From: Paenibacillus taichungensis
Lineage (GTDB): Bacteria; Bacillota; Bacilli; Paenibacillales; Paenibacillaceae
Length of the DNA stretch: 64,000 bases
Direction: 5' to 3'
Assembly: GCF_003287275.1 (NCBI RefSeq)
Contig: NZ_QEVW01000026.1
Coordinates: 1 to 64,000, forward strand
The position numbers were made by a program, and so were the translations under genes. The first letter of the stretch is position 1. Each line of letters begins with the position of its first letter. The notes beneath the pieces are model-generated. The model did no database searches. It saw only the letters and a list, made by a program, of their open reading frames with translations, and had not been told where the DNA came from. Positions 35,456 through 43,944 of this stretch are shown in pieces.

Positions 35456-36175
35456 ATGGCACTTACAGACAGCTTGAAAGACAAATTGTTGAGAAATACC
35501 GGTTTTTTTGAAGGAAACGATGGTTATTCCACCGTTTCAGGTAATTTTGATGGACAAGGAATCTCGTTCGGCATTATCCAGTACAACTTTGGTCAAGGGA
35601 CCCTGCAACCTTTACTAAAAGAGTACATTCAGAACAACGAAACCGAGTTCAAAGCCGTATTCGGTACTTCCAAAGCCGCGACCCTGAAAGATGTGGTCAA
35701 CAACAAAACGAAATCACAACAAATTGATTGGGGCGCCAGTATCTCAACAAGCGGCGGTAATGTGGTATCCGAATGGAAGACACTGTTTGAGTCCATGGGG
35801 GCAAAGTCTGCGAACCAGGCACTTCAACGCAAATATGCCGAAAGTTATTTTGATCGCGCCGTCACCTTCGCTGGCAAATTCGGCATTATTAGCACTCAGG
35901 GGCTTGCCTTCTTATTCGATCATTCCGTGCAGTCCTGGAGCCTTTCCGGAGAAAGTTCAATCATTTCCGAAATTAAATCTCTCGAAAAAGCATGGAGAGA
36001 TATGGGAGAAACAGGTCGTTATCCCGACAAAGAACGATTGTATTCTGTCTTGAAAGGAGTTAGCGGCTCAGATCCAATCGCCCGTAGAACAGCTATTCGT
36101 AATGGATCAGGCACCGTACACGGAAAGAGTTATAACATTTCAACATTTGGATTGTCATACTCGACCAACTTTTAA
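35456..36175 (+). CDS. GH46-like lysozyme-fold glycan hydrolase
   Basis: 239 residues with a lysozyme/chitosanase-like N-terminus. Glu19 in FFEGNDGY and Asp32 in NFDGQGISFGIIQYN match the acid/base pair and following glycine-rich strand of GH46 chitosanases. The remaining part is helical. It probably cuts chitosan or peptidoglycan glycan strands. There is no signal peptide, so it either acts from inside, is released by lysis, or leaves by another route. AAGGAG is 10 nt before the ATG. The upstream promoter motif ties it to the sigma-O-like operon. The subfamily is tentative. Confidence 0.7.
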   Translation: MALTDSLKDKLLRNTGFFEGNDGYSTVSGNFDGQGISFGIIQYNFGQGTLQPLLKEYIQNNETEFKAVFGTSKAATLKDVVNNKTKSQQIDWGASISTSGGNVVSEWKTLFESMGAKSANQALQRKYAESYFDRAVTFAGKFGIISTQGLAFLFDHSVQSWSLSGESSIISEIKSLEKAWRDMGETGRYPDKERLYSVLKGVSGSDPIARRTAIRNGSGTVHGKSYNISTFGLSYSTNF

Positions 36176-36189
36176 TATGGTAAAAGCGG

Positions 36190-36213
36190 AACACCCCCCT
36201 GTGGGGTGTTTTT
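36190..36213 (+). terminator. intrinsic terminator
   Basis: AACACCCC/GGGGTGTT stem with TTTTT. Confidence 0.85.
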
Positions 36214-36333
36214 CCAATTTAAAAGCATTATATAATAAGAATCTTTGGTGGGGGTTTCAGTTCTGTCTCAAAGTTCAAAGGAATTGAACCAAAATTGTAA
36301 CAATTAGTAAATAAACTATTTAGCGATTTCTCC

Positions 36334-36364
36334 TTGACTGTTACGTCAGGTCATACTTGATAAT
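36334..36364 (+). promoter_or_regulatory. MerR-type promoter with 19-bp spacer
   Basis: TTGACT and GATAAT are 19 nt apart, the over-long spacing typical of MerR-activated promoters. The spacer holds GTTACGTCAGGTCA, similar to TipA/Mta-type sites. Confidence 0.7.
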
Positions 36365-36396
36365 GGGCTCAAGTTCACCTAAAGGAGAGAATAAGG

Positions 36397-37323
36397 ATGA
36401 AGATTACCGCGTTACGCTCGGATAAAATCTATGAAGAGATCATCCAGGCTGCACCTGATGACAAATTGGAGTTATACCGCGAGCGAATGATGGGTCCCTT
36501 TATGAACAAATGGAACATTCAACAGATTCCCTTTCGATCCAGCGAGCCTCACGGCTTCGATGTGATCATGATGAATAACTTTATGAATATCGCTCCAGCA
36601 GACATCACACCTGAGATTAACGAGCCGCTGGCAGCCATTTCGTCTGAATCCTTTTGGCAGCAGTGTCATGAAGCTGTTCATACGAGTCTATCCACCTTTA
36701 GAAAGGATGGGATTGAACTATCGGTTTCCGAATATCTGTACACCATTTTGTTAGGGGATAAGAACAGCCCAACGTTACAGATGAATGAAGGCATTTGTGG
36801 AGATGGCGGCATTCCCGGTTATATTATTGCGAACCTGAGCCCAGATGCTTATACTCTACCTCGTATGCAATCCGTGTTAGCCCATGAATGCAATCATAAT
36901 GTGAGATATCAATATATCCAGTGGAACCCAAGGATTACGCTTGGCGAGATGGTTGTTAGCGAGGGGTTGGCTGAGAGGTTTGCGACATCCCTGTTTGGAG
37001 AAGAGTTGCTAGGCCCCTGGGTAGCCAAAACAGATATGGAGACTTTGAACAATGTTATCAAACCGAAGATGAAAGACCAGTTGCATGTCACCGGTTTTGA
37101 CCAAATTAATCCGTATCTATACGGCGATGAACTTGCCATTATGCAAAATTTCACTCCTGTAGGTATGCCCTATGCGGCTGGCTATGCCTGCGGTTATCAC
37201 TTAATTCAATATTATCTGAACAAAACAGGTACACCGATTACCGAAGCAACCATCACTCCGGCAAGTGTTATCCTTGCTGAAACAAAGGACTTTTGGAATG
37301 AAGACACCCTATTTCACCGTTAA
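36397..37323 (+). CDS. DUF2268 putative zinc metallopeptidase
   Basis: Protein of 308 residues with the DUF2268 pattern. The HExxH zinc motif is HECNH at residues 163-167, and a plausible third ligand is Glu189 in VVSEGLAERF. No signal peptide or lipobox is visible, unlike YjaZ-type lipoprotein relatives, so it may be cytoplasmic. AAAGGAG precedes the ATG. It is first in an operon with an overlapping MerR/TipAS regulator, downstream of a MerR-type promoter, so it is probably induced by the regulator's ligand. The substrate is unknown. Confidence 0.8.
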   Translation: MKITALRSDKIYEEIIQAAPDDKLELYRERMMGPFMNKWNIQQIPFRSSEPHGFDVIMMNNFMNIAPADITPEINEPLAAISSESFWQQCHEAVHTSLSTFRKDGIELSVSEYLYTILLGDKNSPTLQMNEGICGDGGIPGYIIANLSPDAYTLPRMQSVLAHECNHNVRYQYIQWNPRITLGEMVVSEGLAERFATSLFGEELLGPWVAKTDMETLNNVIKPKMKDQLHVTGFDQINPYLYGDELAIMQNFTPVGMPYAAGYACGYHLIQYYLNKTGTPITEATITPASVILAETKDFWNEDTLFHR

Positions 37324-38074
37324 AGATATCATTCAGATTACCGGCATCACGAAACGCGCATTACATTATTACGATAAAACGGATCTCTTGAAACCGAGCA
37401 AAGTCGCGGACAATGGTTATCGGTATTACGATCAAGAGGCACTGGGGAATCTGCAGATGATTCTGTTGTTCAAAGAAATGAATTTCTCATTGAAAGACAT
37501 TACAGCCATGATGCAACTTTCCAAAGAAGAACAGAAAGATATCCTAAGAGAGCATCGCAGTACACTCGTTCAACGCAAACAAAAGCTCGAAACCATCATC
37601 GACCAGTTGGACGAGTACGTGGATGGGAAGGATATCTCTCATCTTCATCTGTTTGACGATTCTTCCATTTTGTCTATCGAAGAGCAATATAAATCTGAGG
37701 CAAAGTTTGTATATGGAGATACCGAGAAATATCAGGAATTCGAAGCCAATGTGGGCCAGCTATCTGCGGAAGAGCAAGAAAAAGCTTACCAGCAGTTTTC
37801 GATCAACATGGAGCAGGTATTTAGGGAATTGGCGAGACATCAGGATCTGTCCCCTGCTTCTGGTGAGGTGCAAGCGTTAGTGCGTGAATGGAAGAGTTGC
37901 CTAGAGCAGTTCATGGTCTGTGATGATGAGATTCTGAGGTGTATCGCAGAAGCATATACGACAGATTGTCGCTATGTGGGTTATTTTGATCAGTTTGGCG
38001 ATGAGGATTTTTTGAGGTTTTTGTATCAAGCGATTATGGTTTATGTGGAGGGTGAGAAAAAGGAAATTTTGTGA
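37298..38074 (+). CDS. MerR-family regulator with TipAS ligand domain
   Basis: 258 residues. The winged helix is at the N-terminus (FTVKDIIQITGITKRALHYYD, then NGYRYYDQEAL), followed by a long dimer helix (about 75-115). The C-terminal TipAS-type domain, residues 135-258, in TipA/Mta binds drug-like ligands (YGDTEKYQEFE opening). I start at 37298, within the peptidase gene, where AAAGGA is nearby; the upstream 37265 start is unlikely. It probably activates the promoter at 36334-36364 and so its own operon. Confidence 0.88.
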   Translation: MKTPYFTVKDIIQITGITKRALHYYDKTDLLKPSKVADNGYRYYDQEALGNLQMILLFKEMNFSLKDITAMMQLSKEEQKDILREHRSTLVQRKQKLETIIDQLDEYVDGKDISHLHLFDDSSILSIEEQYKSEAKFVYGDTEKYQEFEANVGQLSAEEQEKAYQQFSINMEQVFRELARHQDLSPASGEVQALVREWKSCLEQFMVCDDEILRCIAEAYTTDCRYVGYFDQFGDEDFLRFLYQAIMVYVEGEKKEIL

Positions 38075-38277
38075 TGTGGATACACCGCTGAGATTACAAA
38101 AAATAAAAAGTATCTTCATTGCAAAACAAAATGTGTAAGATGTACGTTTCTTATTACAAAGATCATTTGTTTCGTCTGAAAGCCTCACTCTCATACTGAT
38201 ACTTTTAATGCTATCCCTTCAGTATTGAAGCCTTAATTAGTGATATCAGTTTTAATAAGTAAAGAGGTGATTCTTGA

Positions 38278-38715
38278 ATGCGGATAAAAAGTGAAAAGCT
38301 TTCAAAACTCTTTTTACTTATTTACTCTGTAATAATGCTTTTATTTTATTGTTGCTATATATTTCTGGAACATTATCGATTAAAGCAATCACAACAATGG
38401 ATATCCAAAAACAACTTAACAGAAGAAGATGTTAACTCGATCAGCCAGATTGGAACATGGACAACGATTATGGAAACGACGTTCCTCATTTTATTTGTGA
38501 TTACAATCATTTTTGTGGTGTATCGATATCAAAAGACACCAATAAAACATTTTATCATTTTGAATGCAGGATTGTACGTGGGAATTGCATTAGTTAGTTT
38601 CGTGATTTCCCTTACAACATCAATGTTAGTTGGAAACCTAATCCAACCTGTAATCATTCCTACAATTTTACTTGTAACCTTATTCGTCTACAGATTGTGG
38701 AAAACAAGAAATTGA
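38278..38715 (+). CDS. small membrane protein of unknown function
   Basis: 145 residues with four predicted membrane segments (about 12-30, 58-80, 92-115, 117-138) and a short basic tail. AGAGGTG precedes the ATG at 38278. AT-rich and monocistronic. No family recognised. Confidence 0.7.
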   Translation: MRIKSEKLSKLFLLIYSVIMLLFYCCYIFLEHYRLKQSQQWISKNNLTEEDVNSISQIGTWTTIMETTFLILFVITIIFVVYRYQKTPIKHFIILNAGLYVGIALVSFVISLTTSMLVGNLIQPVIIPTILLVTLFVYRLWKTRN

Positions 38716-38724
38716 CTGCAACAA

Positions 38725-38767
38725 AACAAACGGCGTACCTTTTTTTAACAATGCGCCGTTTGTTTTT
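38725..38767. terminator. bidirectional intrinsic terminator
   Basis: AACAAACGGCG/CGCCGTTTGTT stem with T-runs on both strands between convergent genes. Confidence 0.85.
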
Positions 38768-38838
38768 ATATTAAGGAAATTTCAAAGTACCCTTAAATTT
38801 CAGATAGCAACACAACGCCTTGCCACTCCGTTGCCTAT

Positions 38839-41283
38839 CTATTCATTGCTTCTTCGCTCAAAGTACGCATGCAACCGATACAGACAAATCTCCTTCGTCC
38901 AGCGATACAGCAACTCCTTTTCCTTCGCATCCTGTACCTGTACATTCAGAGAAAACACGCCATCCTTGAATCGCGTCATGCTACCCTTTGCCCCACTCCA
39001 CATAGACATTGGCATGTCGATAATCAGTTTCTCAATCTGTATTGCCGTCTTCTCATTCCATTCCCATAGCGCAAGTTTACCTTTGTCCGAAAAGTCTTTC
39101 CGTTTCCGGTACTCCTTCTCCGTCAGGTACGTATGGAAGAACCTTGCCATCTCTCCCGGTGTGATCGGGTTCATCCAGTGCGCTTCGCCTCGCTCCAGCA
39201 TGTACAGCAGCACGATCATTTTGTAGCTTTTGTTCATGACCGTCTTCTCCACATCACGCAGCCAAGCCTCGTGCCGGACGTACATCTCTCCCTCATATGG
39301 GGTCAGCAGCTCAACCCAATACAGAAACCCAACATAGGAACCGAATTCACTCCGATACCCTATACTCTTCGAACGCCCCATGAGGTGCAGCTCCAGATAC
39401 GTCGGGATACGCCCCAGTTCTCGCTTCACATCCAGAAAATCCTGATGCAACTTCTCGCGGCGCGGTAGCCGTTTGCGGCTCAGCTCCTGAAGCAGGTTAA
39501 CCACCCGGGTCTCCAGATGAATCCCACAGTTAGCCGGAACCTCAGGCACAGCCGAATCCATCGTATTTCCGCTTCGTTCCTCGTCTCCGCGCACATCCAG
39601 AAGGCTCAGCTTCACATCTGCATTCCGGTAGTTTCCGATCAGGTCGATGATGACACAATGCGATTTGCCCTCCGCCAGCCGCAAACCTCGCCCCACCTGT
39701 TGGGTGAACACGGTGAGTGACTCCGTTGGACGCACGAACAGTAGCGTATCCACACGTGGAATATCCGTACCTTCGTTGAACAGATCCACCGTTAGAACAA
39801 CCTCCAGCTCACCCGAATCAAGCTGTCGAATGGCTTCCTCCCGCGACATCTCCGATGTGCGCGAATGCAAACTAAGTACCTTAACGCCCTGACTTCGGAA
39901 ATACGCAGCTACAAAGTCTGCCTGCCGGATCGACGAGCAAAAGCCAATCGTTCTCGTCTGTTTGTGCCGGGTCCAGGCTGCATAGATCGTCTCTACATGC
40001 TCCTCTTGCAACTGAACGGCCATGAGCTGTTCCTCATCATACTTTGTCCCGATCCAGCGAATCTGCGAATAATCTATATCGTCGAATACTCCATAATATT
40101 GAAATGGCGCCAGCCAACCTCGCCGGATCGCTTCAATAAAATGCATCTGGTACGCCACATTCCCATCACAGAGCGCATACACATCCTTGCCATCCAGTCG
40201 ATCCGGGGTCGCTGTAATGCCCAGCAGGAACTTAGGCTGAAAATGCTCAATCACGGACATATACGTCTTCGCCGCCGCATGATGGAATTCGTCCACCACG
40301 ATCAGATCAAATGCATCCATCGCAAAACCATCCCGGTGCTTCTGCATACTCAACGTAAAGATCGAAGCATACACACAATCCGCCGCCCCATCCTTATACT
40401 GCCCGTTATAGATGCCATGACTGCGCTCCGGCATGATCCGCTGAAAAGACTTCTTCGCCTGGAACAAAATCTCTTCCCGGTGGGCCACAAACAACACCCG
40501 CTTGAACCGCTGCGCGAAGAAGCCCGCCAGATATGTTTTACCAAGCCCGGTCGCCATGACGACCATCGCTTTCTCGTACTGTTCCTCCATCGTGCCATGG
40601 AGTGCTTCAAGCGCATCCAACTGCGCCAAACGCGGCTGGATCGGCACAAGCGACAGCTCGGCGGCTTCTTCCTCTTTGTCCTCGGGTAGACCTGTGCCAA
40701 ATTCCGCTTCTTCCATCTCCGTGATGCGCTGGATCATCTCCGGGTTCTTCTGGTGATATTTGCGGTACTCTTCCTCATACAGCGCAATCGAATCCGGGTT
40801 CACCGGCAAGGTTGTCTCGTGGTAGAAGCTCTGCATGAATTTGTCCAAAGCCATCTGGAACGTGTACGGCTCCGCTTCCGCATTCATCGCGAGATTCCAT
40901 TCATACCCCGTCTTCAACGCAGTGAACGAAAAGTTCGACGAGCCGACAATCAGCAGTCCTTCCCCGTTGTCATGATCGAACAGATACGCTTTTGGGTGAA
41001 AAGAAGTGCCCATACTTCGCCACAGCCGTGTCTCAATTCGTGGATCAACCTCACAGAGCGCCCGCAAGCCTTCTGGCTGCGTGATATACAGATAATCTCC
41101 TGCGAGCATACGTACTTCTGCCCCACGTTCTGCCGCCCGTTTCAAGTGCGGAGCCAGCAGTCTCACCCCAGACTGCATAATAAAGGACGTCATAATATAA
41201 ATCCCGGATGCATGCTGCATCCGGGCAATCAGTTCGTCTGCCAAGTTATCTGTAATGAGTTTAACGTTAAGCTTCGTCGACAT
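38839..41283 (-). CDS. PLD-nuclease/superfamily-2 helicase fusion
   Basis: Protein of 814 residues. The N-terminus is a phospholipase-D-type nuclease domain with HPKAYLF at 96-102 and GSSNFS at 114-119, a single HKD-like motif that would need a dimer. A superfamily-2 helicase follows: MATGLGKT at 243-250, DEFHH at 331-335, GITATP, and QQVGRGLR near 510. The last 230 residues are a family-specific basic/helical region; there is no DUF3427. Such fusions are common in defence islands and act on DNA. It overlaps the MazG-like gene by 17 nt. A broken relative lies at 47786-50909. Confidence 0.88.
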   Translation of the reverse strand: MSTKLNVKLITDNLADELIARMQHASGIYIMTSFIMQSGVRLLAPHLKRAAERGAEVRMLAGDYLYITQPEGLRALCEVDPRIETRLWRSMGTSFHPKAYLFDHDNGEGLLIVGSSNFSFTALKTGYEWNLAMNAEAEPYTFQMALDKFMQSFYHETTLPVNPDSIALYEEEYRKYHQKNPEMIQRITEMEEAEFGTGLPEDKEEEAAELSLVPIQPRLAQLDALEALHGTMEEQYEKAMVVMATGLGKTYLAGFFAQRFKRVLFVAHREEILFQAKKSFQRIMPERSHGIYNGQYKDGAADCVYASIFTLSMQKHRDGFAMDAFDLIVVDEFHHAAAKTYMSVIEHFQPKFLLGITATPDRLDGKDVYALCDGNVAYQMHFIEAIRRGWLAPFQYYGVFDDIDYSQIRWIGTKYDEEQLMAVQLQEEHVETIYAAWTRHKQTRTIGFCSSIRQADFVAAYFRSQGVKVLSLHSRTSEMSREEAIRQLDSGELEVVLTVDLFNEGTDIPRVDTLLFVRPTESLTVFTQQVGRGLRLAEGKSHCVIIDLIGNYRNADVKLSLLDVRGDEERSGNTMDSAVPEVPANCGIHLETRVVNLLQELSRKRLPRREKLHQDFLDVKRELGRIPTYLELHLMGRSKSIGYRSEFGSYVGFLYWVELLTPYEGEMYVRHEAWLRDVEKTVMNKSYKMIVLLYMLERGEAHWMNPITPGEMARFFHTYLTEKEYRKRKDFSDKGKLALWEWNEKTAIQIEKLIIDMPMSMWSGAKGSMTRFKDGVFSLNVQVQDAKEKELLYRWTKEICLYRLHAYFERRSNE

Positions 41284-41593
41284 CGATCAGATACACCCGT
41301 TCCTGGAATCCACCACGCTCCTCGGCTTTCTCTGCCCGAAGCTTATCCAGCTCGGCCGCATTCGCACCATGCACTTCAGCCAGCGCCCGGATGACCTCCA
41401 GCATGTCGGCTAGTTCTTCCAACGCTTCCTGATCGTTCGCTGCACTTACGTACTCATTCGATTCTTCTTGCAGCTTCGTTCTTAATTCTTGCTTATACTC
41501 CTCCGGGTCCAGAATGCGTGTGCGGCATTCCTTACCGCTGGATGTGATAATATGCGGAATCTTGTCCCGCACCAATTTGTTGTATGTAGGCAT
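41267..41593 (-). CDS. MazG-like nucleotide pyrophosphohydrolase
   Basis: 108 residues starting MPTYNKLVRDKIP, the standard opening of small all-alpha NTP pyrophosphohydrolases of the phosphoribosyl-ATP pyrophosphatase/MazG group. The metal site is KLQEESNEY with EALEELADMLEVI, giving the ExxE and ExxD pattern. It would hydrolyse (d)NTPs to monophosphates. Its 3' end overlaps the helicase start by 17 nt, so the two are coupled. The 41593 start is chosen for its conserved opening; the site AAAGGA is 11 nt upstream. Confidence 0.88.
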   Translation of the reverse strand: MPTYNKLVRDKIPHIITSSGKECRTRILDPEEYKQELRTKLQEESNEYVSAANDQEALEELADMLEVIRALAEVHGANAAELDKLRAEKAEERGGFQERVYLIDVDEA

Positions 41594-41723
41594 GTGGTAT
41601 AACATCCTTTCTGCTGTGAGAGCCTTCGAGCCTCGCGCCAGAATCTCCCTTTTTGCCATTATACCATTTGCCATGGAGAGGGATGGGTTGATTTTGTAAG
41701 GTAGTAGATTGGAAATAGGATAT

Positions 41724-41764
41724 AAAAATAACCCATGACTACTCGTATTCGAGTTGAAATGGGC
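41724..41764 (-). terminator. intrinsic terminator after the immunity candidate
   Basis: CCCAT/ATGGG outer and ACTCG/CGAGT inner pairs, followed on the minus strand by TATTTTTAT. Confidence 0.7.
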
Positions 41765-41819
41765 TTTCTGCCATTATTAATGTCTATTTTTCTGCATCAA
41801 ACTCTGGTTCAGAAGGATT

Positions 41820-42335
41820 TTAAGCCAACAGTTTCGAGACAATAACATTCGTATCCATCATTTCTTTATCAATCTCGACTAAGCAAGTGTCATCATCCAT
41901 AGCTGGTTCATAACCGATTCTAACCTTCTCAATTGCATACTTGTTCTTAATATCAAGAATATACTCTATTAACTTCTGAGCTTCTAACGTTGTCTCTGAA
42001 TTTTCTCCGCTGAACAATTCCTCTTCAGGAAAGTTAATTACAATATCTCCAAATTCCTCATCAAATGAGAATACAATCATCACGTCGTTAAAGGTATGAC
42101 CCAGGTTAAGCTGAGACAACAATACATTTCCCGTTCCCTTAGGAGAAAGAATCTCTTCAAGGCTCTCTATTTGCTGAAATTCAATATCGTTTTCACTACG
42201 GTTATCATAAAAGTGAGAACTTTTGATCCGATCCACCTGAATGTTCAAATCATTCTTAATGAATCGATCTAGATTATTTTTGTTAAAATCAATCAAAATA
42301 ATTTCTAAACTTTCCAAATTCACAACCTCCATCAT
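41820..42335 (-). CDS. candidate immunity protein for the first WXG toxin
   Basis: 171 residues, acidic (EEFGDIVINFPEEELFSGE), with mixed alpha/beta pattern and no export signal. It overlaps the toxin stop by four bases (ATGA), the usual arrangement for a polymorphic toxin and its cognate immunity protein. An acidic protein would suit binding a basic nuclease toxin. I do not recognise its Imm family. Several in-frame start codons (ATG 42335, GTG, TTG) follow each other and GGAGG lies between them, so the exact start is open. Confidence 0.65.
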   Translation of the reverse strand: MMEVVNLESLEIILIDFNKNNLDRFIKNDLNIQVDRIKSSHFYDNRSENDIEFQQIESLEEILSPKGTGNVLLSQLNLGHTFNDVMIVFSFDEEFGDIVINFPEEELFSGENSETTLEAQKLIEYILDIKNKYAIEKVRIGYEPAMDDDTCLVEIDKEMMDTNVIVSKLLA

Positions 42336-43366
42336 TGATCGATAAATCCTTTGAATGAACCATCTTGGTTAAGCCTTGCTCCGCGACCATCAGGTAAATT
42401 CTTTTCGAGGAAAGTAATACCTCTATTATTTGTAATTTTCTTAAATTCACCTGGAGCATCAAGTATATCCTGTAAATGCTTTTGAGCTACTTGATTAATT
42501 TGTTCAGGCCCACCTCTAACTCTTCCCCATATATCTGGGTTTCGCCCTGCATGTTTCTGCAAAGCATGTCCTACAACGGTTTCTCCACCTTTTTTGGGAG
42601 CAGTAGCAGAACTAATAACGGTATCTCTGTTAAATATCACAGGGTTTACACCATTCAAGTTGTCTAGCTTAGACTTTGGAAACTTCAATCCTCCAGTCGG
42701 AACCTTATAACCCCTATTATACGTTCCTGTAAAAGCCAACACGAGCTTAGCAGTCTGTAAACCTCCAATAGAAACTGCTGCTTGCCATGCAGGTATGGAT
42801 TCTCCAGTTACGGGATGATGACCTTCCTTAAATGCGCTGATCTGTTCATCATATATATCCCCCCCACTAGACACCGGTTGCTTAGGCCCAGCCCTCATTT
42901 CCTCATAGGTACCACCCTGTTCCCAATACTTAACAAACTCCTTTTGCCCTGGCATCCCATCCTCTGCTTCACTGGCAGGCATGTTAACTCCAAACAAAGG
43001 GTTATATACCATTCGTCGTTGTTCTTCTGTGTTACTTATATTATGGTTCATCATTGTATGGACAGCAATCTGTCCAGCAACGGCTCCCAAGCTCACCTGT
43101 TCCTGATCTGCTTGTTCGAATCTCTCAGCAATCGCGAACAGATCTTGGGATGACTTAACCATACTTTCCAGTGCTCGATCAAGTACTGAACGTGACTGCT
43201 GAAAATCATAGAAAAATCGTTCTTGTGTTGCTCCCGCCCACTGAGACTGGATGAATCCGATCCGTGCGGTCAGGTCATTACGTATACCCTCCAACTGCTG
43301 CCTACCCTGCTCGATCTGTCTGGATACATACAACAGTTGCTCTGGTGTCACTTTAATTGTACTCAT
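42332..43366 (-). CDS. WXG-headed polymorphic toxin, BECR-like RNase C-terminus
   Basis: 344 residues. The N-terminal 95 form a WXG100-type helical hairpin with W43-A-G45, the signal for type VII secretion. The middle resembles the pre-toxin TG region (GGLQTAKLVLAFTGTYNRGY). The C-terminal 90 carry GHALQKHAGRNPDIWGRV and DGRGARLNQDGSFKGFID. The paired histidine and arginine motifs are what I would expect of a BECR-type RNase toxin, though the class is tentative. GGAG precedes the ATG. It lacks a signal peptide. The downstream overlapping gene is its likely antidote. Confidence 0.8.
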   Translation of the reverse strand: MSTIKVTPEQLLYVSRQIEQGRQQLEGIRNDLTARIGFIQSQWAGATQERFFYDFQQSRSVLDRALESMVKSSQDLFAIAERFEQADQEQVSLGAVAGQIAVHTMMNHNISNTEEQRRMVYNPLFGVNMPASEAEDGMPGQKEFVKYWEQGGTYEEMRAGPKQPVSSGGDIYDEQISAFKEGHHPVTGESIPAWQAAVSIGGLQTAKLVLAFTGTYNRGYKVPTGGLKFPKSKLDNLNGVNPVIFNRDTVISSATAPKKGGETVVGHALQKHAGRNPDIWGRVRGGPEQINQVAQKHLQDILDAPGEFKKITNNRGITFLEKNLPDGRGARLNQDGSFKGFIDQ

Positions 43367-43526
43367 ATCATTCTCCGCGTTTGAAATAGGATTTTACCAT
43401 GTTAGCAGAAGCTTGATGTATATACATCCTTCTAACATCCTGATTTTTCCTTTCTCACCATAACAATATTTCCAACAACGTACTTCATAGGTCCTAATTC
43501 AAAGGAAATCTTCTTAATCTCTTGAT

Positions 43527-43799
43527 TTAATAGAAAATAATTAACAAACACACCAACGGGCACGCCGTTAACAATGCCGCTGTAAAACTGATCTGTGCCG
43601 CGACTCGTCCTCCGGTAAACTCTTGCCGTGAAAAGAACATCCAGATCGAGAGGTACGTAGCGCCTAGTGGGAATGAAATTATCCCTCTAAACGTACTCGG
43701 TTCCATGTATCCAGTCATCATGCTTTTACCAATTAGGATTAATGTAACCAATTCCAATATAGATAATATAAAAAACGCGATAGCAATCACTCTTTTCAA
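43527..43799 (-). CDS. small membrane protein
   Basis: About 90 residues with three predicted membrane segments (AIAFFILSILELVTLILIG, then FPLGATYLSIWMF, then ALLTACPLVCLLIIFY). A GTG at 43808 and a TTG at 43799 compete as start; the TTG has TAGGTG 6 nt upstream and is preferred. It lies upstream of the WXG toxin gene but 160 nt away. Function unknown. Confidence 0.5.
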   Translation of the reverse strand: MKRVIAIAFFILSILELVTLILIGKSMMTGYMEPSTFRGIISFPLGATYLSIWMFFSRQEFTGGRVAAQISFTAALLTACPLVCLLIIFY

Positions 43800-43944
43800 A
43801 ATGTACACCTACTTTCCAGACGCAAAGCAAAGAGCATCCTTTGTATTCTCTGCATCATATATCCTTTATTTGGATGATATCATCTTGTAAGCGTAACATA
43901 GATAAATCAAACATTTAACCCAAATGATCAATTAAAAAAACATC

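Noticed and set aside
39865..40689. A 274-codon open frame on the plus strand
   Set aside because: It is antisense to the helicase gene, has no ribosome site and reads as arginine/histidine-rich nonsense typical of the reverse of a coding strand.
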